This document shows positions 9,861 through 22,400 of a stretch of 64,000 nt of DNA, piece after piece; the stretch's first letter is position 1; each line of letters opens with the position of its first letter. The translations under genes were made by a program, and so were the position numbers. This stretch comes from Nansenia antarctica (Eukaryota; Chordata; Actinopteri; Argentiniformes; Microstomatidae). The stretch spans positions 40,500,442 to 40,564,441 of the forward strand of contig OZ022342.1 in assembly GCA_963989245.1 (NCBI GenBank). The letters run 5' to 3'. The notes under the pieces were generated by a model. The model made no database searches. It was not told the origin of the DNA and saw only the letters and a program-made list of their open reading frames with translations.

Positions 9861-12800
9861 ATGAAGCGATCGCACATTTCTGGTCACCAAAAAAGAAAAA
9901 AGAAACGAGAAGACAATGAAAAACGACACCAGGATAGTGGTAAGTGGATATAATTATGATAAATAAATACACCACGATTAAATACCTAACTAGCAAACGT
10001 TTGTATTGTAGTTTATTGATAGCTGGCTAGTCTCCACTTCCGCTTTGCTCTCGCTCCAAACGTCTGGAGACCTTTATCCATAGAACGGATTCTATGTGCC
10101 GCCCGGAGCGAGCGGCAAATCTAGGACACTGATAGGCCGGACCGATGGGAAGCACCGCCCCCCCGTCCTTCTCATTGGTTCAGCGGGGCAGTTAAAAAAA
10201 AAAAACATTTTATCATAGGTTACCACCCACCAACACGAGTTCTGCTAACAAAAGTCGTCAGGCTTTCGGTAGACGAAAGCCTGATCCTGAGGCTAATAGC
10301 TGGCTAGCTTTCACTAATGATCCAGCCAAGTTAGCTCACTGAGTTTAGCTAGCTAACGTTAGCTAGCAAGTAACATTTTTAAAGTTAACTATTTATTTGT
10401 TACGTATTTAGTTGACAGCTGGGTACAAAATACAAATAGTTAATACATCATGTAGCCTATATTAAAGCCTTTAAAAAAAGGCTAGCTAATGTGACAGTGT
10501 AGTATGTTAGCTTAGCTTCACATTGCAAGCCATGCAGTTCGTTTTTATCACATTCTTGCCATGTAATGTGTTTTCCATTTTGGCCTTAGGAGCATTGTTG
10601 AAATTTTTGAAGCCATCGGAACCATCTCCAGGTACCACTTCTGATACTGACTGTAAGTTCAATGTATCCTATGCTTACAGGCCCCTTTATTTACCTCTCT
10701 CGCTCTCGCTCTCTCTCTCTCGCTCTCGCTCTCTCTCTCTCGCTCTCTTTCATGCAGTATGTATTATTTTTCTTCCAGTAGTTCCATCAACATCCACACA
10801 ACCACATGTCGTTCATGACGAGGGAGAGGATTCAGCACATGAGCATGGCACCCTGCTGCCTCTCCATCATGCCATCACTCCTACAGAAGGTAGGCCTACT
10901 CCAAGCCCTTTCATAATATTAGATAGTCTTGCCCAGTGGCCAATTGAGACAAGTGAACACTGTTATTCTCTCTCTAGTGGAAGAGGATAATCACCACGAC
11001 AAGGACACCCTACCCCCTAGTGCCAGCAGTAGCCCGACCAAGAGTTCAGATATAATCGAGACATTGACAATATCTGATGACCCTGCAGAATGGCCTACTG
11101 GTAAAATACCAGATGCAGCATGTTTGTTTCTTGTCAGAAAAGGGCCTGTCCAGGTTACTGACTTAGAGTTTCCAAAAAATACAGATACGATTCCACGTAG
11201 ATTCACAATTGATCACTACAATAGAACAATGAAAAATGGGGAAAAAATTAAAAGGTCATGGCTACTCTACTCTATAAAAGCAGATGCTGTCTTCTGCTTT
11301 GCATGTACTCTATTTGGAAACCGGGAAAATGCAATCAGCAAAGAAGGGTTCAGGAACTGGAGGAATTTAGGGTCTTGGCTTAAAGAGCATGAGTTCTCAA
11401 AGCCACATGCAGACAACATGAGATGCTGGCATGATTTGCAAAAGAGATTAGAAAGCAGGACAGCGATCGATCAAACCCAACAAGATTTGATGAAGCATGA
11501 GGTGGAGCACTGGAAGGGTGTCATAAGAAGAGTCATTGCTATCATATGCCATCTAGCCGAAAGGATCCAAGCTCTAAGGGGCCATACTAAAGTCTTGTTT
11601 GACAGACATAATGGAAACTTTTTTAGCACAGATTGAATTAATGGCAAAATTCGATCCAGTCCTGAGTGAACATGTGCGAAGAATCCAGAACCAGGAAACC
11701 ACAGTGCATTACCTCAGCAGTAATATCCAAAACGAGATTATTGAATTGGTCGGAGACAAAGTAGTTGAGGAGATAATCAGAAGGGTAACCAAGGCCAAAC
11801 ACTACGCTGTCATAATGGATTGCACTCCTGATATAAGTCACACAGAACAACTCACTATTGTTCTGCGAATTGTCAACTGTGAAACATCCATTGGTGCCTC
11901 TGTCAGTGAACACTTCATTGGCTTTCTTGATGCACAAGACACAACTGGAAAAGGCCTGTTTGAGATGCTTCTGGAAAAGCTGAAAAAGCACAACCTAAAT
12001 ATTGCAGACTGTCGTGGCCAATCCTACGACAATGGGAGCAACATGATGGGCCACAAACAGGGGGTTCAGGCAAGATTACTGCAGGTAAACAACAAGGCAT
12101 CATGTGTTCCCTGCAGCAGTCACACTCTGAATCTCGTAGTAGCAGATGCAGCAAAATCCTCTGTGCTGTCTATGTCCCTCTTTGGTATTTTGCAGAGACT
12201 GTACACCCTTTTTAGTTCATCTGTGTCACGCTGGGCAATCCTGCAACAACATGTCAAGGACCTCACTCTGAAATCTTTATCAGTGACAAGAAGGGAGGCA
12301 AGGATCCAGAGTGTGAAGGCTCTGAGGTACCAGATGCCAGAGATGGTGCAAGCACTGTCTGCACTGAAGGAATTTGCTGTAGAAAAGAAGGACTCCGAGA
12401 CAATGTCCTCAGCCGGGGGCATACGGGGTGAGCTGATGACCTGGCAGTTTCTGCTATGCATGGTGGTCTGGTACAATGTCTTATACCAGATCAATCATGC
12501 TAGCAAAATATTACAAAGCCCCACAGTTTCCATCCAAACGCTGAGAACGGAACTTGGAGGAGTCAAGAACTACCTTACAGACTTCAGGGACCGTGGGCTT
12601 GCTTCCTGCCAGGCAGAAGCAAGAGAAATTGCCGAGATTCTAGAGATTGACATGAGGCTTCCTGAAAAGAGAACAAAAAGAACAAAAAGGCAGTTTCTAT
12701 ATGAGGGCAGAGAACAAACATTGTCTACACCAGATGACCTCTTCAATCGGGAGTTTTTTCTTCCAATGGTGGACGCCGCCCTCACCAGTATCACTAGCAG

Positions 12801-13287
12801 GTTCTCAAAGATGGAGGATATTTACAGCCTGTATGGTTTTATGTTCTCCAAAGAGGAAATGACAAAGGCAAATACGTCTGGAAGCCTTCAGAAGCAGTGC
12901 CTAAATCTTGAAAAAACTATGGATGACATCGATGGAGAGGAGATGGTGATGGAGGTCAGGGCTGCTATCCACACATTCCCTGATGATGTGTGTGTCTCTC
13001 CAAGACAGATGTTGGACTACATATACAAGGAGGAACTTCTAGATCTCTATGGGAATCTCAGTATTGCCCTGCGGCTCCTGTTAACACTTCCGGTCACTGT
13101 CGCATCTGGCGAGAGAAGCTTCTCGAGCCTGAAGCTTATAAAGACTTACCTGAGGTCCACCATGAGCCAGGAAAGGCTTTCAGGGCTGGCACAAATCTCG
13201 ATAGAACAGGAGGTTAGAAGATCTTTGGACCTGGAAGATCTGGTGGCAGTATTTGCTGCAGCCAAGGCACGAAAGCAGCGATTCTAA
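9861..13287 (+). pseudogene. hAT transposase (ZMYM1-like, TTF finger), 4 exons, one frameshift
   Basis: Exons fit at 9861-9939, 10590-10652, 10779-10889 and 10978-13287, all with GT/AG borders and matching phases, so the frame stays open. The N terminus is basic (KRKKKREDNEKR), then GALLKFLKPSE. Exon 4 has the TTF-type finger region (RRFTIDHYN, SWLLYSIKADAVFCFACTLF), the DUF4371-like core (AKHYAVIMDCTPD, QSYDNGSNMMG, CSSHTLNLVV) and the hAT dimerisation end (VASGERSFSSLKLIKTYLRS). A run of six T at about 11621-11626 shifts the frame by one, and the protein continues in 11599-13287. No other lesion was seen. It would cut and paste the element. Confidence 0.8.
10031..10295. mobile_element. 265-bp insertion flanked by 12-bp direct repeats
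   Basis: ATAGCTGGCTAG occurs at 10019-10030 and again at 10296-10307, bracketing 265 bp that differ from the surrounding AT-rich intron. The insert begins TCTCCACTTCCGC and ends near a hairpin (CAGGCTTTCG, loop, CGAAAGCCTG). A 12-bp duplication fits target-primed insertion of a short retroelement, but there is no A-tail. I do not recognise the family. Confidence 0.5.
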
Positions 13288-13299
13288 AAGGTTACTGTA

Positions 13300-13525
13300 T
13301 GTCAGGGTTCAGAGTATAGAGCAGGTTCAGAGTAGGGTTCAGCAAATAGCAAACAGCAAACATAAGTAGAGTGCAAAATAAGCAAGGAGATGCAGAGTGC
13401 AAAATAAGTAAGAAGCTGCAGAGTGCAAAAATGTAAATAAGATGCAGAGTGCAAAATAAGTAAGATGTCTTAGGCAGGCAGACAGACAGACAAGCAGGCA
13501 GGCAGGCAGACAGACAGACAGACCC
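13300..13525. repeat. Tandem repeats after the hAT gene
   Basis: Imperfect copies of GATGCAGAGTGCAAAATAAG from about 13370 to 13470 are followed by GGCA/GACA tetranucleotide repeats at 13473-13522. Downstream, 13526-14030 is the hAT 3' part without another gene. Confidence 0.7.
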
Positions 13526-14567
13526 AGTGGAGTCATGTAAAATGTAAATAAGAACACCAGCGGTTTCAGAATATACTTGTTTATTGATTTTTTGATTTAT
13601 TTGTTGATTTATTTGTTGTTCTTGCTCTGTTTGATATTACATAATAATGTTGCTGTTTCAGAATGTGAAAACACCAGCAGTTTCAGAATGTAAGTGTGTT
13701 AAGAGTTCTAATAAGCACCATTGTGAGTTGATATTTCATTATTTATATTGCTCCAATTTGATGTTACTACACATGGCTCCTTTGTTGATCAAATACTCGG
13801 ACGTGTGTGTGACTGTTAATTAATACATTATGACATTTATAATGAATTCCTTTGTTTCAGACTGTTTTTTTACTTACACACACACGAACTTCGTAAAACC
13901 GTATTATATTTTAGTGTCAGGGAAATAAATACATTTAAAAATGTCCACATCGTCACCCGCCTAAGACCCTTACCAGGGGCCTCCATAATGTTGTTTGCTT
14001 AGGGCCCCCAAAAGTCTAGGGGCTCCACTGGCTGCTGAATCTGTATAAGTACAATAAAAACCTTCAACCTTCTGTGCCTAGAGACCTTTACATTGTTACA
14101 TTGTTTAAAACCAATGTTACACAAAGGCAAAGTGAAAACAGTAATGCATGTCACCTTTGACATATTTTGTTACCTGGCGCAAAACAGAAATACGTCAAAT
14201 CAGTCTTCAAACTATTTCTGACCTAAAAGTCAGATTTTCGGTTTTTTTGCTAACATTCAACTTGAAGCTTTGAAGTACCCACTCGTTATTTTTCAGAACA
14301 GTTTTACGTTCATTAAATAAGTATAATCTATCAACAAAATGAGCAAAATGTTTGTCATGCTTTTTCCGATGCGCTTGAGGGGGTGGGCTGAATTAACATG
14401 TATGCTTTCATTTGGGTGTGTTTGGCTGTTGAGCTCGCTCAAGGGGGAGGAAGACAAAGGGCGCGTGTTTCAATGTTTTAATTCTGTGAGTGAGAATGTA
14501 TTTCGAGTTTGTACATCGACGAACACTGCTTGGCTCAATGAATTGTTCAGTAATTACTGAAGGCACA

Positions 14568-15229
14568 ATGAAAGTCCCCAAGAAACGAACGTTTACTAGA
14601 ACAACATACGGATTTCACGGGATCACCATACCGCAACACTTTCTGCTTTTGGGTGAGTAGCCTTTGTGTTTCCTTATGTTTGTTTGTTTTAGGTTAGCGC
14701 GTTAGCTAGGTAACATTAGCTAGCTAGTATGTTCTATCGTCGTATTGCCTAAGACTTTCTAAAACAATCTCATAGCATTATGCTGTTCTTATAAGTTGTG
14801 TTGTTGATGCTATGTACAGCTAGCTAACTGTGTTTGATTTGTTTTTACTGTCAGAACAACTTCATGCTGTGGTGTCTGGTGGACCATGCATGGCCTTGCC
14901 TTGACACTAGCCCTCCTCCACCTCCTGATTACCAGCACTTCAGGTAATTAATTATCATGTATTACCTCTTTCATTTTATGAACATGGTATCGCGGTAATA
15001 TTATTTAATTTACTGTGGGCAATAATTCAATGTATTGTCTTCTGTCTGTTCCAGCTTTGATGCTAAAATCACTGATGTAAGCCCCCGGGAGGTGATCTTC
15101 ATGTTCAAGGCCCACTCAGACTTGACATGGCCAGACAGAAGTATCTTTTTGATCAGAGAATTCTGTTCAGATGAGGCAAAAGACACCACATGCCCACCAG
15201 ACTCCACAGCACCTCAGAAACCTCGCTGA
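14568..15229 (+). other. Possible exons of an unrecognised gene
   Basis: Three stretches are bounded by plausible splice sites: 14568-14652 (GTGAGT donor), 14855-about 14944 (TGTCAG acceptor, GTAATT donor), and about 15055-15229 (acceptor TTCCAG, ending in a stop). The last two can read as VDHAWPCLDTSPPPPPDYQ and DAKITDVSPREVIFMFKAHS, but the first does not join them in phase with its own ATG. A candidate AATAAA at 23581, reached only after removing the BEL element, could end the transcript. I do not recognise the protein. The rest of 14031-15321 holds nothing else I can name. Confidence 0.25.
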
Positions 15230-15316
15230 AACTAACTTATCATTACTTACTTTACTTATGTGCTTATTATTGTGATTATGTACCTTGCTGCAATGCTAAT
15301 GTTGAAAAACCAAAGC

Positions 15317-15321
15317 CAAAT
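15317..15321. repeat. 5-bp target duplication CAAAT (left) of the BEL element
   Basis: CAAAT precedes the left LTR at 15317-15321 and follows the right LTR at 23552-23556. Five bases is a usual duplication length for BEL/Pao integrases. Confidence 0.9.
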
Positions 15322-16405
15322 TGTAACCAGGGAGTAGCTAAAGGACTGTAGAATTTAGGAAGGGCTGGTTATCTAACTAACTCTGAGCTAAATCGGCAGT
15401 GTAGGAGGATAGAGGCAGGGGGCGCCAGCAACCCTTTAGACTAGCATTACTAGCATTAGCATTAGCATTAGCATTAGCATTAGCTAACAGACAACTAAAC
15501 ACACAGCAATGTATCGAAGATGAACAAACACATTTATTTATACAAATTATATATATACATCCCAATATACTCCCTCCCCGCCGGCCACACACACACTCAC
15601 TCACTCACTCACAGTACCTGGCCTGAAAAGGCTTAGAGTCCCGGACTGAAAATGAGCGCGTTGAGGCCTGGTTGGAGCTCGTAGGTGATTCGAGGAAGGC
15701 AGCAGATAAGGGGGGGGAGTGACGTTGCAATTTGAAGGGAAAGGGGGGTCTTCGTAGCAAACGACGAGGTGTGAATGGTTCAGGTCCGGTGGTCCACGGT
15801 CAGCTCCGGTGGCGTTAGCGGTCGGTCGCAATCCACCTCGGAGGCGACGGCTTTGTTTGGCTTTGGTCTCGCTATGCGCCAACGTTAGCAGCCGGCGGCT
15901 AGCAAGGCTGGCTAACGGTGACACAGCTAAACTGGGCTAGCGCTGCTAACCCACTAAACTCCGAACTCCCGCGGTGATGCGGGTAGCTAGTGATTTAACT
16001 ATTAACAGTCGATGTTAAAGGCAGGTCTCCTAGACAGCATCACACAGTACACAGTAATGAGTTCACCTTGACGAGGCTGAATTCAGCTATGCTTGGTCGA
16101 CTTCGTGACCGACAGGAGTAACCTCTCATTCATCTTCACCCCAATGCACAGACCACTTCCGTAGCTATAGATACCAACCGGACATACATCAAGTCACGTA
16201 CGCCAATCAAAACCACGCCCACTAATCTGGCGCTTGCACAATACTGAACAAATCTAAGACAGAACTTATACAATTACAATAACAATACATACACCTTCAT
16301 GAAAACGTACATGAATAGTATGGAAAATAATTAAGGAAATAACAGGGGCAAAATAGGGCTGATTTGGGGAAACTAACTGGCTCTAAATTGTGGGCCTTCA
16401 TAACA
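15322..16405 (-). repeat. BEL 3' LTR
   Basis: It starts TGTAACCAGG and ends CTTCATAACA on the plus strand, so on the element's own strand it has TGTT...TTACA ends. It contains an ATTAGC hexamer array near 15445-15485 and a TCAC array near 15595-15612. Small open frames inside occur identically in the other LTR and show no known motif, so I do not call them genes. Confidence 0.95.
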
Positions 16406-16432
16406 GCCGCCCCATGAAACCCTCGGTTTCAT

Positions 16433-19400
16433 TTAACTATGGAAGGCACACTGGCTAGGCTGCTCTAGCAGCGTGAGGTATGAGGTGATAGTGTCCTTTG
16501 TAATTTGAGGGAGCTCAATCAGGCGTGCCACAGGTCGGGTGTAAGTGCGACCACCAACGTCCACGAGGGCCGTCCGCACCCTTCCATCCGGACCCGGCAG
16601 GACCTTGGTCACTCTGCCTGTCTGCCAGGCGGCGCGTGGAAGGGACTGGTCGATCACCAGTACCACGGCACCTTCGGACAAGTTGTCTCTCTCCCTCGTC
16701 CACTTCTGCCTGACTTGCAGGGTCGGCAGGTAGTGCAGTATGAACTGCCTCCAAAACTGGTCCGCGAGCACCTGGCTGTGCCTCCACCATCTTCTTCCGG
16801 TGAGCTCTGCAGGGTCGTAGACTACCTGAGGCAGTGCAGAGTCTCGCCGCCCCATCAGCAAGAAGTTGGGCGTAATGGGATCCAGATCTGCTACATCACT
16901 GGAGGTATAGCCTAGGGGCCGGGAGTTCAAGATGCCCTCAATCTCTGCTAGTACAGTCTCGAGCACCTCATCGGTAGGCACCTTCTGTCCGAGAATGGTA
17001 CGTAGGACGTTCTTTACTGAGCGAATCTCCCGCTCCCAGGCTCCCCCGAAGTGTGGAGCATTTGGGGGGTTGAACTCAAACTTCACTTGCTGGGAGGCGA
17101 GTCTGTCACGGGCCTCCTCAGTCATCGCAGCGTAGCTCGCCCTCAGCTCGGCCTCACCACCGACGAAGTTGGTGCCTCTGTCCGACCGGAGGGTCTTAGG
17201 GGTCCCTCGCCTGGAGGTGAACCTCTTGAAGGACATGAGGAAGCTGTCGCTTGTGAGCTGGTGCAGAACTTCAAGGTGCATTGCTCTCGTCGTCAGGCAC
17301 GTGTAGATGATGCCCCACCGCTTTTCGGAGGCTCGCCGGTTTCGGACTAGGAGTGGCCCGAAACAGTCGACCCCAGTAGAGTGGAACGGAGCCTGTCTCA
17401 GTCGCAGCCGGTCCTCGGGCAGATCGGACATCATGGGCTGCGGCGGCGTGGCTCGCCACCTCTGGCAGTCCGAGCAGGACCTTTGATATCTCCGTACCGC
17501 CTCCCGTCCATGGAGTATCCAGAATCTCCGTCGTACCTCCGCGAAGACACGCTCTCCACCCGCGTGCTGCACTTTGTCATCATGGTGCTTGATGACCAAT
17601 CTGGTGACCTGATGCTTAGTGGGAAGCACGATGGGATGCTTCGTGTCTAGGTCTAGATCTTGAGCGCGGCGCAGTCTGCCACCCACGCGAATGAGAACAC
17701 CGTCGAGCTCTGGAGCTAAGCCGCGGAGTCTACTGTCCGAGGGGATCGGCTTCCCTTTCTCGAGACACTCCAGCTCTCGGGAGAAGGCATCCTGTTGGGC
17801 ACTCTGCAGCACCAGGAGCTCCGCCGCGGTGTAATCTTCGGCGCTGAGCGTAGTATCTAGGGGTAGACCGGCCTTGGAGCAGAACATCCTCTTCTGCAGC
17901 TCTTCGAGCGTCTCACACTCCTCTCCCGGAGTAGTCTCAGGGTCTACGACCTGGGTGGCTCCGCAGAACAACGTCTTACGCAGCTCTTTGTCCTCTCTGT
18001 CTTCTGCTAACGCCGGCGTGGCTGGCCACTCTGACTCCCGCTCCTGTAGGAAGTCTGGTCCCGTGTGATACAGGTGGGGCTCAGCCAGATCCTGGAGAGT
18101 TGCCCCTCTCGTGATGACGTCAGCAGGGTTCCTCTTGGTGTCTACATAACGCCAGCAGTTCACCTCAGTCAACTCCAGAATCTCTGCGACTCGGGTGCCC
18201 ACGAACACCTTATACCGACATGAGCTGGACTTCAACCACTGGAGGACGGTAGTTGAGTCTGACCACATGGTGACGCTCATCAGAGGTAGCTGGAGCTCGT
18301 CGAGCAGGAACCTTCCCAGTTGCGCGCCGTTCAGGGCAACACACAGCTCCAGTCTTGGGATGGACTGTTGCTTTTTCGGCGCCACTCGGGAACGTGCCAG
18401 GACAAACGAGACGTGGACTTCACCTCCAAGCTCTGCCGCTCTGACGTATGCCACGGACCCGTACGCCATCTCCGAGGCGTCGCAGAATACATGTAGCGTG
18501 ATGACACTCCTCTCTAGGTCCGTGGAGGGAGGGAAGTAGCTCCGCTGCAGCTTGATGTGCTGGAGAGTGGGAAGTTCCTGCTCCCAGGCCTTCCACTTCT
18601 CTTCTAGGTGACGAGGCAGAGGATCGTCCCATCCTCGTTCTTGGGCCCACAGCTCCCGGACAAGCACCTTGGCCATCGTCGTGAAGGGAGCGATATATCC
18701 CAGTGGGTCGTACTGGCTCGCTAGAGTGCTGTATATCGTTCTCATCGTGACGCGTTGGGGCTTGGCAGGCTTATTGCGATAGCGTAGAGTGTCGGTCTGG
18801 AACTGCCAGATAAGTCCGAGCGTCATCTCCTGAGCATCATCTGGTGAGTGAGAGACCCAAGCCTCGCTGCTGGTCGAGGTGGCCTCCTCCGGGAGGTCTC
18901 TGATGACTTGCGGGTCGTTGCTGGCCCACTGGCAGATCTCAAATCCACCCTCCTGGAGATGAGCACGCAGGTCCTGGACTAGCTGGCGGGCTTCCGTGGC
19001 TGTCTTCGAACTGTGGAGGCAGTTGTCCACGTAAAAGCTCTTATGGACGGCGTCAAACACTCCAGGAGGTGCCGTCTCCTGCGCGGCGTGAGTCTGTAGC
19101 GCATAGGTGGCGCAACAGGGGCTGCAGGTTGTCCCGAAGGGTAGCACCTCCCACTGGTAGATAGAGGGGTCGGGGTCGCTCGGGTCCTCTCTCCAGAGAA
19201 ACCTCATGAGTGGCTTGTCTTCCTCCAACATCCTGACCTGGTGAAACATTCGCTTAATGTCACCACTGACTGCGATCGGCTGCTGACGGAATCGCACCAG
19301 AACTCCCAAGAGGGCTGGGGTCAAGGTTGGACCAGGGAGAAGATAGTGGTTGAGGTTGAGCTTCCCCACCTGGTAGCTACAGTTGAAGACCACTCGGTTC

Positions 19401-22400
19401 TTCCCGTTGTGGTGAACATTGTGGTGCGGGAGGTACCAAGACTCGGCACTCTGGTTCGCCTCGGCTGGCTCAAGCTTCTTCACCAGACCGGACTCCGTCA
19501 GTTTCTTCATCTCCGTTCTGTAAGAAGCAGCAAGGACCTTGTCCTTCCTCATACGCTTCTCAGTGCTGGTCAGACACTGTAGGACGGTTCGAGGGGATAC
19601 TCGAAACGCTGGCATGGGTTCTCTTCGGAGTAGTGGTGTGACGTATCTCTTCACGCCCTGGACTTCGATACGCACTGTCTTTGCTTTAAGGAGGTCTATG
19701 GCGTAGACGTCCTCCTTTGACCGTACGTAGAGCTTCTCATTCTTGTAGGGCGCAACGTCTAGCGTCCACAGCTTCTGGACGTTGTCTAGTAGCGCCGCAT
19801 TCATGGAGTCCACACTGGTGTGAAGGCAGTTGATGGTCTGCACTTCTTCGGTTCGGACATGGAGGGATGACGTAGCTCTCCCGTCTCTATCTCTCCACTC
19901 GGTAGCGCCTTGGAGGGCCCACCCAAGCGCAGTCTTAACAGCCATCGGGCAGCCTCGTGGTCCTCTCAGCGGAGGACGGAGCGACACGATCAGTGCAGCG
20001 TTGTCCGAGCCGATGAGAAGGGTTGGCTCCGCTCCTTCTATCGGATGTAGGTCTACTCGCCGTAGGTGGGAATATCTTGCGCGTAATCTCTCCAGGGGGT
20101 AGTCGTAGCGGGAGAGCGCTAGCTGGTCTGCGGTGAAGACGTTCTGAAGCCGATATCTGTCCGACGGCCGCCCCGCCGGGGAGATAGAGAAGTTGATTCT
20201 CGCCCCGGTGACCTCTTTAAGGTCGCGACGTATCGTGCGCAGAGTCAGCTTCTCCTCAGTCCCTTGGAGCCCCAACTGGCGCACTGCCTCCTGGAGAAGG
20301 ATGGTCCGTTCCGACCCGTCGTCTAGAACGGCGTACGTGTCGTACACAGCGTTGTTGTGGTGAAGTCGGACCTTCACCACCTTCAGTAGGACCTTGGAGC
20401 CGCTGCTCTGGGTTGGGTCTAGATAGTAGACAGGTGTTTCCTCTTCCGGTGCGCTACCGGACCTAGGGCTTCTGGTGCCCTCCGTGGACCTGGCGAGGGA
20501 GACCTCGTGTAGGATGTTGAGGTGGACCTCCTCACAGCGGTTGCACTTTCTCCTCAAGGTGCAGTTCTTAGCCAGATGGTCGCGCCCACAGTTCCAGCAC
20601 CTCTTGTTCTCCTCGAGCCACCTCTGCTTGGCCTCGGTACTCAGGTTGTTGAAGTCACTGCACTCATTGAACCAGTGCTCGCTGGTGCAGTACGGACATG
20701 GCGGTGGACCTCTCCGTCCCTTTTGAGGGGGTTGAGAGGAATCCTTTCCCTCAGGTCGGGCTTTCCTCTCTCTCCGAGGCTCCTCCTCCGTGTGCAGCAC
20801 TCCTACTGGGCGTCCTCTGTTCGAGCTCAGCCTGTCCCAGCGGTCTCCCTTCTCCCTCTCCTTCTTCGGCTCAGCGTAACCCATGGCGTCTACGTTGGTG
20901 TCATGCACTTCCTCCAGTAGGAACTCCGCGAAGGCAGCCATGCTCAGACCCAACTTCCCGGGGTTACGAACGCGCTGCTGTCGCCGGAACCTCTCCTGCC
21001 GGAAGCGTGGGATCTTGCGGAGCAGCCGCTCTACGTTGGAGGTGCTGTTGATCTCGCTGGCGCCAGCTGGGCCCTGCGTCTTCAGCATTCCAACCAAGGT
21101 GTGCACGCGGAGCGCGAAGTCATCCAGCGCCCGTTCATCCTTGATGGGGGCCTGCTGTTCGAGGGCTTGCAGTTCAGCAAGGGCGTGGTTCCAGGGACGA
21201 CCGTAGCGGGCATCCAAGTCGGCGAGCGCTCTGGTGTAAGGTGTCGGTGCGGAGGCATGGGCCAGAACCATGTTGTGGGCTCTGGGGTTCCTCACATGCT
21301 GAAGGAGAATCGCATATTTGTAGGACTCTGAGCAGGAGTCGTCCAAGAGCGTGTCTAGGCAGATGCGTAGTTCCACATACTGGCTCCTGTCCTCGTCCTT
21401 GAAGAAGGGGAACTTGGGTCCCTCCACCTGGGGAAACATCCTGTAGTGGATGATCGGGGCTGGAGTGACGGTCTGGGTGTCCGGCCTGCATGCCTTTTGG
21501 TTCACTGGAGGACCTAGGGGTGTGCTACGCTCTTGGGGAATGGCTCCCCTCCCGGGCAGCGACGCTGGCTCCCTCTGGGCCGCGTAGCGGTCGGGTCCCT
21601 GGTCCTCTTCCTTCAAGGTGGTCAGCTGGGCCTGTAGTTGGACAGTCATGGCGGGGGTCATGGAGCCATCGGCGGGGGGTTCAGGAGATGGCACTCGAGA
21701 GGGCCGTGCGGATGATGCTCTGGAGCTACGGGCCGACGGAGCTCTGCTGATGCACACGTCGCGCATGATCTGCATCACTTCCTCCATCTTCTCCGCGTGC
21801 AGTTGCTCTCTCTCCATCTGGAGGCGGTCGCGCTCCATCTGGAGGCGTTCACGTTCTAGCGCCTCCTGGCGCTGCCTCTCCGCCGCGCGTTCCGCCCCCT
21901 CCATCTGGAGGCGCTCGCGCTCGAACTGGATGCGTTCCCTCTCTAACGCCTCCTGGCGCTGTCTCTCCGCCGCACGTTCCGCTCCTTCCATCTGGAGGCG
22001 TTCCCTCTCTAACGCCTCCTGGCGCTGTCTCTCCGCCGCACGTTCCGCTCCTTCCATCTGGAGGCGTTCACGCTCGAACTGGAGGCGTTCCCGCTCTAAC
22101 GCCATCTCGGCCTGTTGGCGCATACATTCTGACAGCGCGGCACTACTCCCTCTGGAGTGCATGCTATCCGCCCCAGAGGCAGAACTGCCCACGGAAACCC
22201 TGGACCGGGAGGAAGCCACTGAACGGCAGGAGCTAGGTCTCGAGCGCGCCGTACTGGGAGGCAGATCGTTAAGGCTGAGGCCCTCCCTCTTCCGCCCGCA
22301 GGCGCTGTCAGACCGGGCCTCTCCTTCCTGCTCTTCCGTTTCTACGGCAAAACCCTGCTGTTCTGCCATCTCATCCTCAGGCTGGTGCTCTTTGATGGCT

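Larger units (their letters stand above)
9618..14030 (+). mobile_element. Nearly complete hAT transposon (ZMYM1/TTF type)
   Basis: The left end CAGAGGCGCCCC (9618) and right end GGGGCTCCACTG (to 14030) are imperfect inverted repeats (CAGAGGCGCCCC against CAGTGGAGCCCC). The subterminal parts also share inverted GGGGCC and TTGCTT words. One spliced transposase gene fills the interior. No 8-bp target duplication is visible (CACATATC left, GCTGCTGA right), so one end may be deleted or misplaced. Inside lie an L2-like tail (about 9735-9766), a 265-bp insertion in intron 1, and tandem repeats after the gene. Confidence 0.7.

Noticed and set aside
9618..14030. Insertion of the second hAT into the ZBED transposase by simple 8-bp duplication
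   Set aside because: CACATATC on the left does not recur on the right, and the ZBED gene does not resume after 14030.
15601..15924. A 107-codon frame in the BEL LTR (also at 22747-23070)
   Set aside because: It is present only because the LTRs are identical; it has no motif and overlaps the likely promoter region.
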